From: Candidatus Latescibacterota bacterium
Lineage (GTDB): Bacteria > Latescibacterota > UBA2968 > UBA8231
Reading direction: 5' to 3'
Length of the DNA stretch: 64,000 nt
Assembly (NCBI GenBank): GCA_022819745.1
Contig: JAJEGS010000014.1
Span: 62,001-126,000 of the forward strand
Shown piece by piece: positions 49,470 to 58,562 of this stretch. The translations under genes were made by a program, and so were the position numbers. The notes beneath the pieces were generated by a model. The model was not told the DNA's origin, did no database searches, and was given only the letters and a program-made list of their open reading frames with translations. Numbering within the stretch: the stretch's first letter is position 1; every line of letters begins with the position of its first letter.

Positions 49470-50552
49470 ATGAAAGCGCTCGTTGCGCTCGCGGACGGCA
49501 CCGTCTTTGAGGGCCGTGCCTTGGGCCGCGGGGGTGAGTGCCTCGGCGAAATGGTCTTCAATACCAGCATGACCGGCTATCAGGAAATTCTCACAGACCC
49601 CTCCTATGCCGGCCAGATCGTCACCATGACGTACCCACTCATAGGCAATTACGGGGTCACACCCGAAGACGACGAATCGGCGCGACCCCAAGTTCGCGGT
49701 TTCCTGATGAAAGAATGCTCTCGCCTGCCGAGTAGCTGGCGTGCGCACCAGAACTTACCCGATTATCTCGAAGAGCACGGTGTGCTCGGCATCGAGGGCA
49801 TCGACACCCGCGAGTTGACTCGCAGAGTGCGCATTGAGGGCGTGATGGACGCCGCCATTTCCACCACCGATCTCGACCCGGACAGCCTAGTCGAAAAAGC
49901 GCGCGCTTGGCCGGGGCTTATCGGTGTCGATATGGTAACCGCTGTTAGCTGCTCTGCGCCCTATGTCGAAAGCCCCGAAGCCCCGCGCTTCCACGTCGTC
50001 GCCCTAGACTACGGGATCAAGCGCAATATCGTCCGCTGCTTGGTCGCCGCAGGATGCAAGGTGACGGTCGTGCCGGCCAAAACCACGGCCGACGAGGTCT
50101 TGGCCTTGGAGCCAGACGGCGTTTTTCTCTCCAACGGCCCGGGCGACCCCCGGCCTCTCGACTACGCGATCGAGACTTGTAAGGGTCTCATCGGCAAGAA
50201 GCCAATTTTTGGCATCTGCTTGGGCCACGAGATTCTCGGCTTGGCCTTTGGCGCGGAAATCTACCGCCTCAAGTTCGGGCACCGAGGGGCCAATCAGCCG
50301 ATCAAGGAACGCGCCAGCGAACGGATTCTAATCACCTCTGAAAACCACGGCTGGGGCATTGCGGCCGACTCGTTGCCCGATTGCCTCGAAATCACTCGCC
50401 TCAACCTCAACGACAATTGCGTCGAGGGCCTGCACCACCGAGAACTTCCCATTTTTTCCATCCAGTGCCACCCAGAGGCCTCGCCAGGCCCACACGACAG
50501 CTTCCATCTGTTTAGCTACTTCGCCGAGTTGATGGAAGCACACGCCTCCTAG
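49470..50552 (+). CDS. carA: Carbamoyl-phosphate synthase small subunit
   Basis: This 360-residue glutaminase subunit supplies ammonia for carbamoyl phosphate (pyrimidines, arginine). The N-terminal FNTSMTGYQEILTDPSYAGQIVTMTYPLIGNYG is the CarA hallmark. The amidotransferase part has GPGDPRPLDYAIE near 224, the nucleophile region GICLGHEILGLAFGAEIYRLKFGHRGANQPI near 249-279 and CHPEASPGPHDSFHLF near 337. The usual GHQ is GHE here. The ATG at 49470 has AAAGGAG upstream at about 12 bases. carB is not in the window; the neighbour is an Ldh-family dehydrogenase gene. Confidence 0.94.
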   Translation: MKALVALADGTVFEGRALGRGGECLGEMVFNTSMTGYQEILTDPSYAGQIVTMTYPLIGNYGVTPEDDESARPQVRGFLMKECSRLPSSWRAHQNLPDYLEEHGVLGIEGIDTRELTRRVRIEGVMDAAISTTDLDPDSLVEKARAWPGLIGVDMVTAVSCSAPYVESPEAPRFHVVALDYGIKRNIVRCLVAAGCKVTVVPAKTTADEVLALEPDGVFLSNGPGDPRPLDYAIETCKGLIGKKPIFGICLGHEILGLAFGAEIYRLKFGHRGANQPIKERASERILITSENHGWGIAADSLPDCLEITRLNLNDNCVEGLHHRELPIFSIQCHPEASPGPHDSFHLFSYFAELMEAHAS

Positions 50553-50577
50553 GAAAGCACCAGCTAAAGGACTCCTC

Positions 50578-51624
50578 ATGCCCGTAGTCCAACACGACGT
50601 CCTCAAAGATATCTGCTATCGCATTTTTGCCGCTACTGGCATTCCCGCAGATGACGCCCTTATCGTCGCCGACCACGTCGTCGAAAGCCATCTCCACGGC
50701 CACGACTCCCACGGCACTTGGCTCGTCTCCGGCTATGCCCGCGGGATGAAAAACAACTACGTCCGCTGGGAAGAGACCGAAGTCGTGCGCGATACCCCCG
50801 TGCTCAGAGTCATCAACGGCAAAGGGGCCAACGGCATCGTCGCCGTCAATCGCGCTCTCGACATTGCCGTTGAAAAAGCACAAAACTCCACCTTCGGCTT
50901 TGTTGGTCTCAACCACATCTCCCATATCTGCCGTCTCGGCGACTATCCGCCGCGGATCGCCGAAAGGGGCATGATCGGCATGGTTTGGCTCAATGGCGGT
51001 GGTCTCTTCCTTGCGCCCTTTGGCTCGGCGGACCGCCGCCTGCGTCCCGAGCCGATCGCCTTTTCCGCCCCGCGCCAAAATGGCCCGCCTTTTATGCTCG
51101 ATATGACCATGACCGTCGTGGCCGGTGGCAAAATCGTGCAGAAGAACATTCGCCAAGAGCCGATGCCCGAGGGTTGGGTTATAGATCAGGAAGGTCAGCC
51201 CGTCACCGACGCCCAGCGCTATTTAGACGACGCCGAGGGTACCGGTGTCTTGCCATTGGGCGGCCAGCAGTTTGGCCACAAGGGCAGCGGACTGGCGATG
51301 ATGGTGGAAATGTTGGTGGGGCCGCTCTCTCATGCTGGCTGCACCAAAGAAGGCGGCAAAGGCGGTAACGGGACCATGGTCTTGGCGATCAATATCGAGG
51401 ACTTTATCGACTTGGATTCGTACGAACGCGAAGTCGAAGAGATGGCCAAATGGGTGTGCTCGGCTCGCCCCTTGCCCGGGTTTGAAAAAGTCTATGCGCC
51501 CGGCGAAATCGAACAGCAAACTAGAGCACGGCTGCTGGTCGAAGGCATTGATTTGCCTCAACCCACTTGGGATGAGATCGGCAAAGTGGCGGCGGAACTG
51601 GGCGTGGAGATGCCCGCGCTGTGA
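50578..51624 (+). CDS. Ldh family (malate/L-lactate/ureidoglycolate) dehydrogenase
   Basis: This 348-residue protein belongs to the Ldh2/MDH2 oxidoreductase family (YlbC/AllD type), NAD(P)-dependent and distinct from the Rossmann-type lactate dehydrogenases. DDALIVADHVVESHLHGHDSHGTWLVSGYARGMKNN near 23-58 (catalytic His region), GFVGLNHISHICRLGDYPPRIAERGMIGMVWLNG near 102-135, and GHKGSGLAMMVEMLVGPLSHAG near 235-256 are standard. Ammonia or nitrogen-linked 2-hydroxy acids (for example ureidoglycolate) are possible substrates. It follows carA by 25 bases. A GC-rich hairpin follows the stop. Confidence 0.88.
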   Translation: MPVVQHDVLKDICYRIFAATGIPADDALIVADHVVESHLHGHDSHGTWLVSGYARGMKNNYVRWEETEVVRDTPVLRVINGKGANGIVAVNRALDIAVEKAQNSTFGFVGLNHISHICRLGDYPPRIAERGMIGMVWLNGGGLFLAPFGSADRRLRPEPIAFSAPRQNGPPFMLDMTMTVVAGGKIVQKNIRQEPMPEGWVIDQEGQPVTDAQRYLDDAEGTGVLPLGGQQFGHKGSGLAMMVEMLVGPLSHAGCTKEGGKGGNGTMVLAINIEDFIDLDSYEREVEEMAKWVCSARPLPGFEKVYAPGEIEQQTRARLLVEGIDLPQPTWDEIGKVAAELGVEMPAL

Positions 51625-51628
51625 GTAG

Positions 51629-51650
51629 GGGGCGGTTCGCAAACCGCCCC
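51629..51650 (+). terminator. GC-rich hairpin downstream of the Ldh-family gene
   Basis: Arms ggggcggtt (51629-51637) and aaccgcccc (51642-51650) form a nine-bp perfect stem; part of the arm recurs at 51658-51667 (ggcgaaccgc). It resembles the hairpin at 4068-4095. No T-run follows, so termination is uncertain. Confidence 0.5.
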
Positions 51651-51711
51651 TGCGGATGGCGAACCGCCGACGGACGCGCCTAGACCACGATCAACCTGCC
51701 AACACCATTCG

Positions 51712-52962
51712 TTAATGGAACAGTTTGAAGTTTTCCGCATCCATGCAGTGCGCTTGGTGCATGAGCACGGCGTTCATCAACTCGATGGCCAGCCGCGACT
51801 CTAGGGTCGCGCCAGCGCGCACGCCTACGCAGGGATCGTGGCGGCCCTTGGCGAGCTGGAATTCAATTTCTTCGAGGTCCTTGCGCACGGAATTTTGGGT
51901 TCGGGCGATGGTGGCTGTGGGCTTGAAACTCAAGCGACAGACGAGCGGCATACCCGTGGTCACGCCGCCGAGCAGGCCGCCGTGGCTGTTGCTCTGGTAT
52001 CCGCTGGTGCGGATGGGGTCGTTGTGCTCGCTGCCTCGGCGCGCAGACGAAGCGCTGCCCACGCCTATTTCGCAGGCCTGCACGGCGTGCAAGCCGCCGA
52101 GGCTACCCATCAGGCGCAACTTCAGGCTTTGGTACAGCGGTTCGCCGACGAGCGGGGGCACGTTGACGGCCACTACTTCGAGCGCCGCGCCGACGGAGTC
52201 CTGCTCTTTGCGGGTCTTGGCAATCAACTCGGCTGCTTGATGAGCGAAATCCGCATCCACTGCGCGGAGCGGCCCGCGTTCCAATTCGCTTTCGAGGGCG
52301 GCACACGTTGCGGGCGACAGAGACTGCCCCTCGGCTTCGGCTAGTTCGGCGACTCGCGCCGCGAGGGAAATGCCCGTCTCCAGCGGCCCGACTTGGCAGA
52401 TCGAAGAAAAAATGGCCGTGCCGAAGTGCTCGGCTAGATAGAGGCGGGCAATGGTGCCGCCGATCACGTCCGAAATGGTCGAGCGATAGCTGGAGCGTCC
52501 GCCGCCGCGCACATCGACAAAGCCCCGCGATTTGTAGTGCTTGACTAAGTCGGTATGCCCGGGCCGGACGTGGCCCTGCGGCCCGGCGAACTGCTGGTAG
52601 TCGCTCGAGCGCTTAGCAGCCGAGAGCACGGCTGTGGCGATTGGCTCGCCCGTAGTGAAGCCCGCCTCATAGGTATGCACCGGCGTCGCGTCTTCGTCTA
52701 GGTGCAAGTGCAGCGCCGGGCCGGACAGGAGTTGGTCGTGATTTTCTGAATAGAGGCCGGAGAGCAGGGCGACTTGGTCGTCTTCCCGCCGGGGGGTACC
52801 CAGCTTGTTGCTGCCGGGGCGGCGGCGGTCGAGATAGTGCTGGATCTGGGTGCGCTCCACCCATAAGCCGGGGGGACAACCGAAAACCGTGGTGACAATT
52901 GCCGGCCCGTGCGATTCGCCTGCTCCGGCAACGCCAAAAAGCGGCCCGCCGAGTACTTCCAT
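51712..52962 (-). CDS. aroC: Chorismate synthase
   Basis: This 416-residue FMN-dependent enzyme makes chorismate, the branch point to aromatic amino acids. Signatures include GESHGPAIVTTVFGCPPGL near 16-34, RRRPGSNKLGTPRREDDQVALLSGLY near 46-71, RPGHTDLVKHYKSRGFVDVRGGGRSSYRST near 132-161 and the C-terminal NSHGGLLGGVTTGMPLVCRLSFKPTATI and GRHDPCVGVRAGATLESRLAIELMNAVL. AAAGGAG precedes the ATG. No other aro gene is adjacent. It is convergent with the Ldh-family gene, about 85 bases away. Confidence 0.95.
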   Translation of the reverse strand: MEVLGGPLFGVAGAGESHGPAIVTTVFGCPPGLWVERTQIQHYLDRRRPGSNKLGTPRREDDQVALLSGLYSENHDQLLSGPALHLHLDEDATPVHTYEAGFTTGEPIATAVLSAAKRSSDYQQFAGPQGHVRPGHTDLVKHYKSRGFVDVRGGGRSSYRSTISDVIGGTIARLYLAEHFGTAIFSSICQVGPLETGISLAARVAELAEAEGQSLSPATCAALESELERGPLRAVDADFAHQAAELIAKTRKEQDSVGAALEVVAVNVPPLVGEPLYQSLKLRLMGSLGGLHAVQACEIGVGSASSARRGSEHNDPIRTSGYQSNSHGGLLGGVTTGMPLVCRLSFKPTATIARTQNSVRKDLEEIEFQLAKGRHDPCVGVRAGATLESRLAIELMNAVLMHQAHCMDAENFKLFH

Positions 52963-53232
52963 GCCAAAGGCTCCTTTGCCAAGGGATACAAAAATCTACG
53001 TCTTTGCCCGGTGGGCGGCAATCGGTGCATTGCCGGTTGCGGGTTAGCCATAAGAAGCTGTCTGCAAACCCCTGGTGGCCTTCGCGCGGCTGCAAACGCG
53101 GCGGCCGGCTTTACCCGCCTTGTCCGCCCCGCTTTCGCTCGCGCTCAGGGCACACTCGTAATTTCCAGACAGCCTCTCAGAGGCGTAGAAGCAGTTTTTT
53201 TATTATTTTTGAGCAATGCAAAGAGGCGATCA

Positions 53233-54699
53233 ATGGCAACCAATGAGTTGAAACGCGGCGTTCCGAATGGCCGATGCAAGAAGCTCGAAGCTGAGCTGCG
53301 CACGGAACTGATCGCGGCTCAAGAGCGGTTGCAAAAAGCTCGTTTTCCAACTCTCATCGTCTTGGGTGGCTTCGCTGGTGCTGGTACGAGCGCGGCGAGC
53401 AACGCGCTCAGGCAGTGGATGGATTCGCACGGCATTGCGGTTTGCGCTTTTGAGCCGCCGTCCGCAGAGGAGCGCGAGCGTCCAGAGTACTGGCGCTATT
53501 GGCTCTCCCTACCGCCGAAGGGAACCATCGGCATATACTTGAACGGCTGGTACGACCGCCCGCTACGCGACTTGGCTCATGGGCGCAGCGATGAGGCGAC
53601 GTTTGCGTGCGACGTTGGCCGCATCACGACCTTTGAGCACGAGCTCGTCGTCGATGGTGCGCTGCTGATCAAGTTGTGGATTCACTTGGACAAAGAGGTG
53701 CGACAGCAACGAATTGCGGACTTGGAGCAGAACCCGCGGACCCGCTGGCGGGTAAACGCGGATGCGAGAGAGGGATTGAAATACTACGACGAGTTCAAAC
53801 GAGCCGGTGATCGCTTACTGCAAAAGACCGATAACCGAGGCGCTCGTTGGCAGCTCGTCGATGGCAGCGACCCTCACTACGCGTTGGCGGTGGGTCATGC
53901 CGTGCGCGACGCCATCCGCCAGCGTCTAGGCGAAAAGAAGAGCCATCCCAAACTCGTCGAATCAGACTGGCCGTCCGCGCCCAACGTGTTGACTCCGTTG
54001 GACATGGAACAGCGGGTAGCCAAGAAGGAGTACCAAGCCCTGCTCGAGCGATACCAAGGCCGGCTCTATCGCTTGACGCAGCAGGCGCGCCGCAAAGGCG
54101 TCTCGACCGTCTTGGTTTTCGAAGGAGCCGATGCCGCAGGCAAGGGCGGGATCATCCAGCGCCTGACTGCCGCCCTCGACCCCAGTATCTATCAGATCAT
54201 CCAAGTTGCCGCTCCCACGGAAGAGGAACACGCCCAACACTACCTCTGGCGCTTTTGGCGTCCTCTGCCGCGCGCAGGCCGGATGGTGATTTTCGACCGC
54301 AGTTGGTATGGCCGGGTGCTAGTCGAGCGCGTCGAGGGCTTTGCCGACGAAGCGGCTTGGCAGCGGGCGTACGGCGAAATCAACGATTTTGAGGCGCAGC
54401 TAACAGACCACGGCACGGTGGTGGCCAAGTACTGGATTCACATAGACAAGGACGAGCAACTGCGGCGCTTCGAGTCGCGTCAGGTGACGCCGCACAAGCG
54501 CTGGAAGATCACCGACGAAGACTGGCGCAACCGAGAGAAATGGGACGAGTACGAGGTCGCGGTTGACGATATGGTAGCTCGCACCCACATGCCCACCGCT
54601 TCTTGGACTTTGGTGGAGGGCAACGACAAACGCTTCGCCCGCCTCAAGGTCATCGAGACGTTGTGCCAGCAGCTAGAGCAGGCGCTCGCTAGCGGTTAG
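53233..54699 (+). CDS. Two-domain PPK2-type polyphosphate kinase (polyphosphate:AMP phosphotransferase-like)
   Basis: This 488-residue protein has two tandem PPK2 domains. The second (about 260-480) carries an intact Walker A (FEGADAAGKGGIIQRL, near 296), the lid WRFWRPLPRAGRMVIFDRSWYGRVLVERVEGF, and KYWIHIDKDEQLRRFESR. The first (about 15-250) has the equivalent region GGFAGAGTSAASNALRQWMD at 45-64, where the Walker Lys is Thr, and RITTFEHELVVDGALLIKLWIHL as the matching strand. This is the layout of PAP enzymes, which phosphorylate AMP with polyphosphate. The ATG at 53233 has AAGAGG upstream; a longer frame from 52909 overlaps aroC. Confidence 0.87.
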   Translation: MATNELKRGVPNGRCKKLEAELRTELIAAQERLQKARFPTLIVLGGFAGAGTSAASNALRQWMDSHGIAVCAFEPPSAEERERPEYWRYWLSLPPKGTIGIYLNGWYDRPLRDLAHGRSDEATFACDVGRITTFEHELVVDGALLIKLWIHLDKEVRQQRIADLEQNPRTRWRVNADAREGLKYYDEFKRAGDRLLQKTDNRGARWQLVDGSDPHYALAVGHAVRDAIRQRLGEKKSHPKLVESDWPSAPNVLTPLDMEQRVAKKEYQALLERYQGRLYRLTQQARRKGVSTVLVFEGADAAGKGGIIQRLTAALDPSIYQIIQVAAPTEEEHAQHYLWRFWRPLPRAGRMVIFDRSWYGRVLVERVEGFADEAAWQRAYGEINDFEAQLTDHGTVVAKYWIHIDKDEQLRRFESRQVTPHKRWKITDEDWRNREKWDEYEVAVDDMVARTHMPTASWTLVEGNDKRFARLKVIETLCQQLEQALASG

Positions 54700-54700
54700 T

Positions 54701-57055
54701 TCACTTCTCCTGCATCCGCACCGGCGATGCCGCTAGCCCGTCGGTCTTTATCACCTCGTCGTTTTTATCAACCTGACCAAATTCCAGCACACCCGTCGGG
54801 CAAGACTGCACGCACGCGCTACAACGCACGCACTCTGGGTCGGCCATGGGCAGCCCCTTGTTGGCGAAGTTCATAATGTCGATGCCTTGGTGGCACACTG
54901 AGGTGCAGACATTGCAGGAGATGCACTTTTTCTTGTCGGCGAGGATGCGGAAGCGACTGAAGCGCGCGTACACGTGCATCAGGGCCGCCAGCGGACAGGC
55001 GAAGCGGCACCACGTCCGGCCGCTGAAATGCCAGTACAGCCCGACGCCTAAGATGCCGGCCAGCAGCAGATCGACCGACCACACGTAGTTGAGAAAAGTC
55101 AGCGGGAAGGGCAAGTTGCCCCAGTTTGTACCCTTGCCCATAAATAGCCCCATGTAGGCCCCGTTGATCCAGTGATCGTGCGGCAAAGCCCAGCCCACTA
55201 GGCGCAAGATAAGCAGTACGCTGGCCAATAGCAGCGCGACCTGCCCCACGATGTTCACCTTGTTCCACACCATGCCGTGCGGCATCTTGTGCCGATGATT
55301 GTCGCCCATGGTTTCGGCTAAGGCACCGCACGAGCAGATCCAGCCGCAGTAGGCCCCTTTGCCCCAGAAAAAGATGATCAGCGGTATAATGACGAAGGTC
55401 TGCACGAGGCTAATGGCCAGCCACCACCACAGCGGCTCGCTGGTGAAGACGTTCCAAAAGAACAGCGGCCAAGCGAGGATCAGCCCCAGAGATCGCCAGT
55501 ACTCGCGGCCGTGTTCGGCCCATTGCGACTCGGGAAACAGGCCATCGGCCATCGGCTTGAGCCAAGCACCCTCGTCGAACCAGCCATTGTAGCCAGCCCA
55601 AGGCAAAAACACATAGGGCAGCAGAAAGAGCGGAATGCACTGGACCGCCATCAGCGTCAGCGTCTGCACTTTGATGTACGGCGTGCGCCGTCGCTTTATG
55701 CGCTGCAAGCCGAATAGGACGACGCACAGGCAATAGGCCAGCGAGTAGTAGAAACTCGGCTGGGTCATCGACACCTGTATTGTATCCCATAGAGTATGAG
55801 CTGCCGACGGTGCCGCTAGATTGAAGGGGAAGAGATCGGCTTGGTCGAACCACTTCTTGACCGGAATGCCCGCGTCGGTCTTCCAGTGATAGACGAAAAC
55901 CGCCGCCAGTAGGATGAGCCCCAAGGACAGCCAACGCTTAGGGCTCCATTCGCCGTTGATCTCCACGCCGCTGCGTCTGAAAAAATCGAGCGGGGCCTCG
56001 CGGCCAATCATGGAAAACACCGCGTCGTTGGGTAGGCTCACTTCCTGGCCCTCGGCGTCTTTGAGCGCGACTGCGTCGTCTTCGATGCGCAGTACTTGGC
56101 TGGCCATTAGCAGGCGGATCGAACCCGCTTGACGGCCCTGCTCCATAAAGGCACCGCTGCTGGTCGTCACCCGTTCGGAAGAAGGAGTATCGACGGCTAC
56201 GTCGGCCATTGGATCGGCCGCGAGCATGTTTAGCTTTTCGACGTTTTCGGGCTTGGGGCGGGAGAATTCGGGTTTGCGGTAGGAAACGGTCACTCGCCCT
56301 CCGCATTGGGCGATGGCAATGGCCGCCTCCAAGGCGCTGTCGCCGCCGCCAACGACCAGCACGTCTTTGTCGCAGAAGTCAACGGGATCGTGCAAGCGGT
56401 TGAAGACCTTGTCCAATTGTTCGCCCGGCACCCCTAACTTGCGAAAGTTGCCCGAGCGTCCGATCCCGACGATCACGCGGCGGGCTTTGATATTCTCCCC
56501 GCGCGGGATCTCCAGTTCAAAAAGGTCTCCCCGCTTTTTTACCTGCTCGACCCGCGCTATAGTCGGCTCGATGCCTTGGGCGAGCGTCTGCTCGTGCAGT
56601 TCCTCGATCAGCGGCTCCTTGACCTCGGCACCAAAGCGGATCTGCCCGGTTGGTTCCATCTCGGTGGGATAGGTGTAGATGGGCTTTCCCTTGGGGAAAT
56701 TGACCAGCGTGGAAAACGGCTCGGTCGCCTCTAAAAGCACAAACGACAATCCGGCCTCCCGCGCCTCCAAAGCTGCGGACATGCCGGAAACACCCGCGCC
56801 GACAATCGCCAAGTCCAAGACATCCTCTTGCCCCCTACTGCGCTGGAATGCCTCGTCGGCTATGATGTGCTGCACGGCTCGTGCACCCGTATCGGCAGAG
56901 AACTTCAACAGCGGAATCCCGGTCAAGTCGCCGACGATGTACAGCCCGGAGACATTACTCTGCCCGTGCTCATCCACCCGCGGCAACTTCTCCACCACAC
57001 CGGCTGGCCACCGCAGGTGCAACCAGTTCAAATAGCGACTGAGAAAATTGCTCAT
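54701..57055 (-). CDS. FAD/NAD(P)-binding oxidoreductase fused to a NapH/CcoG-like 4Fe-4S membrane domain
   Basis: This 784-residue protein is predicted to move electrons between a flavin and iron-sulfur centres at the membrane. The first 75 residues resemble the end of a thioredoxin-reductase-like domain (GLYIVGDLTGIPLLKFSADTGARAV). A Rossmann domain follows (LAIVGAGVSGMSAALEAREAG near 81) and an NAD(P) site (VLVVGGGDSALEAAIAIAQCGG near 232). The second half has about six transmembrane segments, GAYCGWICSCGALAET and RTWCRFACPLAAL (NapH-type Cys pairs), and two ferredoxin clusters (CISCNVCTSVCH, CVRCSACVQSCP). GGGAGAG precedes the ATG. It lies next to a DUF3179 gene. Electron donor and acceptor are unknown. 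Confidence 0.88.
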   Translation of the reverse strand: MSNFLSRYLNWLHLRWPAGVVEKLPRVDEHGQSNVSGLYIVGDLTGIPLLKFSADTGARAVQHIIADEAFQRSRGQEDVLDLAIVGAGVSGMSAALEAREAGLSFVLLEATEPFSTLVNFPKGKPIYTYPTEMEPTGQIRFGAEVKEPLIEELHEQTLAQGIEPTIARVEQVKKRGDLFELEIPRGENIKARRVIVGIGRSGNFRKLGVPGEQLDKVFNRLHDPVDFCDKDVLVVGGGDSALEAAIAIAQCGGRVTVSYRKPEFSRPKPENVEKLNMLAADPMADVAVDTPSSERVTTSSGAFMEQGRQAGSIRLLMASQVLRIEDDAVALKDAEGQEVSLPNDAVFSMIGREAPLDFFRRSGVEINGEWSPKRWLSLGLILLAAVFVYHWKTDAGIPVKKWFDQADLFPFNLAAPSAAHTLWDTIQVSMTQPSFYYSLAYCLCVVLFGLQRIKRRRTPYIKVQTLTLMAVQCIPLFLLPYVFLPWAGYNGWFDEGAWLKPMADGLFPESQWAEHGREYWRSLGLILAWPLFFWNVFTSEPLWWWLAISLVQTFVIIPLIIFFWGKGAYCGWICSCGALAETMGDNHRHKMPHGMVWNKVNIVGQVALLLASVLLILRLVGWALPHDHWINGAYMGLFMGKGTNWGNLPFPLTFLNYVWSVDLLLAGILGVGLYWHFSGRTWCRFACPLAALMHVYARFSRFRILADKKKCISCNVCTSVCHQGIDIMNFANKGLPMADPECVRCSACVQSCPTGVLEFGQVDKNDEVIKTDGLAASPVRMQEK

Positions 57056-57085
57056 GTAATCTCTCCCTAAGTTTAGTTGAGCAGA

Positions 57086-58540
57086 TCAGCGCACCAAGAC
57101 CATGCCCCGCGTTTGGACAAACCCGGCCGCTGGTGCTTCCAGCCGGTATAGGTACGCACCGCTGGCCACTTGCTGCCCCGCGTCGTCGCGCCCGTCCCAA
57201 GGCTGCAAGTACAGCCCGGCCGCTTGGTGCTCTTCTACCAGCAAGCGCACTCGCTGTCCGGCCGCGTTGAACACGCTGAGCCGCACTGGCCCGGCTGCTG
57301 GAAGTTCGTACTGGATCAGCGTCCGGCCGTTGAACGGGTTGGGAAAATTTTGCCGCAAGGCAAAGCTCGTAGGCGCAGCGTCTGAGACTTCGACGACCGC
57401 TGTGGCTTGCTCGATCTGCTCGATATCCTCTTGGCTGAGAATTCCCTCGCCCGGCTGCCAGACCTCAGTATCGGGCCAGTAGGCGGTCCAGGCAAACCAC
57501 ATGGCGTTGTACGCCGGGACTTGCGCTAACCGCCGCCCCGCGAGCGGTCCGGCAATGGCTTCTCCGAGCATGTTCCAGCGCGAACCTGTTTCCGCGTCCA
57601 TGAATTCTACTGGCAACGGCCCATCGGACTCTACTCCGTAAAAGCTCAATGGAGTGTCGTCGAGTTGGCTGAAATAGGCCAAGGCCGTACGCGATGCGGC
57701 GTCAAATAGGACGACTACGAGGTCGTCGCCGATGAAATCGTTGATTACCACCCCGTCGGGCATTAGCGCGAAGGGGTACGCCTTGGTCTGGTCGTTGCGG
57801 CACAATCCCAACACTAGGTCCTTGGTCTCAAAGCGATGGTCGAATGCTCCGCCGTTGGTCGTGGGTGGGAAGATCAGGTACTCGTGGCTGGTGCGATAAT
57901 CGCCGTAAGGATAGAAAGTATATTGGTTTTCGTTGTAAGCTGGTCGCGAGTTGTAGTACTCCCAGCCAGTAGTGGCTTGGACCACGGTGGTGCTTGGGTA
58001 CATTTGCTGCCACAGTGACCAAGTCGTCTCTACCACGGGCATTAGCTCTAGGCGGTCGCCGGCCCGAGCGCCATTGATGGCCGTGTAAATCATCTGCGGG
58101 TAGAGCGTTTCGTCGTCGCGCCGGTCGTACATGACCAAGTTGCTGTTGATCAGCAGACCGGAGACCCCGAACTCGATTTGCGAGCCGTCGCCATCCGTGG
58201 CGTTGAAGACTTGACCAGTACCTGTAAGCGGACACAGGGACACTACGACCGACTGATCGCCGACGCGATCGTTGATGATCTCGTTCCACCAGCCGATGTT
58301 GTGCGGGTACGCTCGCGGTTCGCCGTTGATGACGATTCCCATGACCACGTCGTTTTCCTGTACGTAGTTTACTTCGTTCGGTGACACGAAAGTGGGGTTT
58401 GTCAGGGCCGGGATGCCGTCTTTGGCCACTCCACCGGAGACGAGGTGGCTGGTGAGAAAGCTCGGATCGTCGTAGCGGCCAGCTTCAGCCGGATAGATCG
58501 CTACCAGCAGCAGCAAAACGGACAGATAGCCATGTCGCAT
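57086..58540 (-). CDS. Secreted DUF3179 protein with C-terminal sorting-like domain
   Basis: This 484-residue protein has a signal peptide (YLSVLLLLVAIYPAEA). The DUF3179 domain follows (about 40-360: PRAYPHNIGWWNEIINDRVGDQSVVVSLCPLTGTGQVFNA, then repeated beta segments). The last 85 residues (FALRQNFPNPFNGRTLIQYELPAAGPVRLSVFNAAGQRVRLLV...GAYLYRLEA) match the FlgD-Ig/type-A sorting-like domain of FCB-group secreted proteins. It is probably exported and anchored or released via a T9SS-like system. Function of DUF3179 is unknown. AAAGGAG precedes the ATG; it lies upstream of the oxidoreductase fusion gene on the same strand. Confidence 0.88.
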   Translation of the reverse strand: MRHGYLSVLLLLVAIYPAEAGRYDDPSFLTSHLVSGGVAKDGIPALTNPTFVSPNEVNYVQENDVVMGIVINGEPRAYPHNIGWWNEIINDRVGDQSVVVSLCPLTGTGQVFNATDGDGSQIEFGVSGLLINSNLVMYDRRDDETLYPQMIYTAINGARAGDRLELMPVVETTWSLWQQMYPSTTVVQATTGWEYYNSRPAYNENQYTFYPYGDYRTSHEYLIFPPTTNGGAFDHRFETKDLVLGLCRNDQTKAYPFALMPDGVVINDFIGDDLVVVLFDAASRTALAYFSQLDDTPLSFYGVESDGPLPVEFMDAETGSRWNMLGEAIAGPLAGRRLAQVPAYNAMWFAWTAYWPDTEVWQPGEGILSQEDIEQIEQATAVVEVSDAAPTSFALRQNFPNPFNGRTLIQYELPAAGPVRLSVFNAAGQRVRLLVEEHQAAGLYLQPWDGRDDAGQQVASGAYLYRLEAPAAGFVQTRGMVLVR

Positions 58541-58562
58541 TGGATGCTCCTTTCGCTCAGTT

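Noticed and set aside
53173..53205. Short inverted repeat gcctctcagaggc with a later T-run upstream of the polyphosphate kinase
   Set aside because: The stem is short and lies between divergent genes, so there is nothing for it to terminate; possibly chance.
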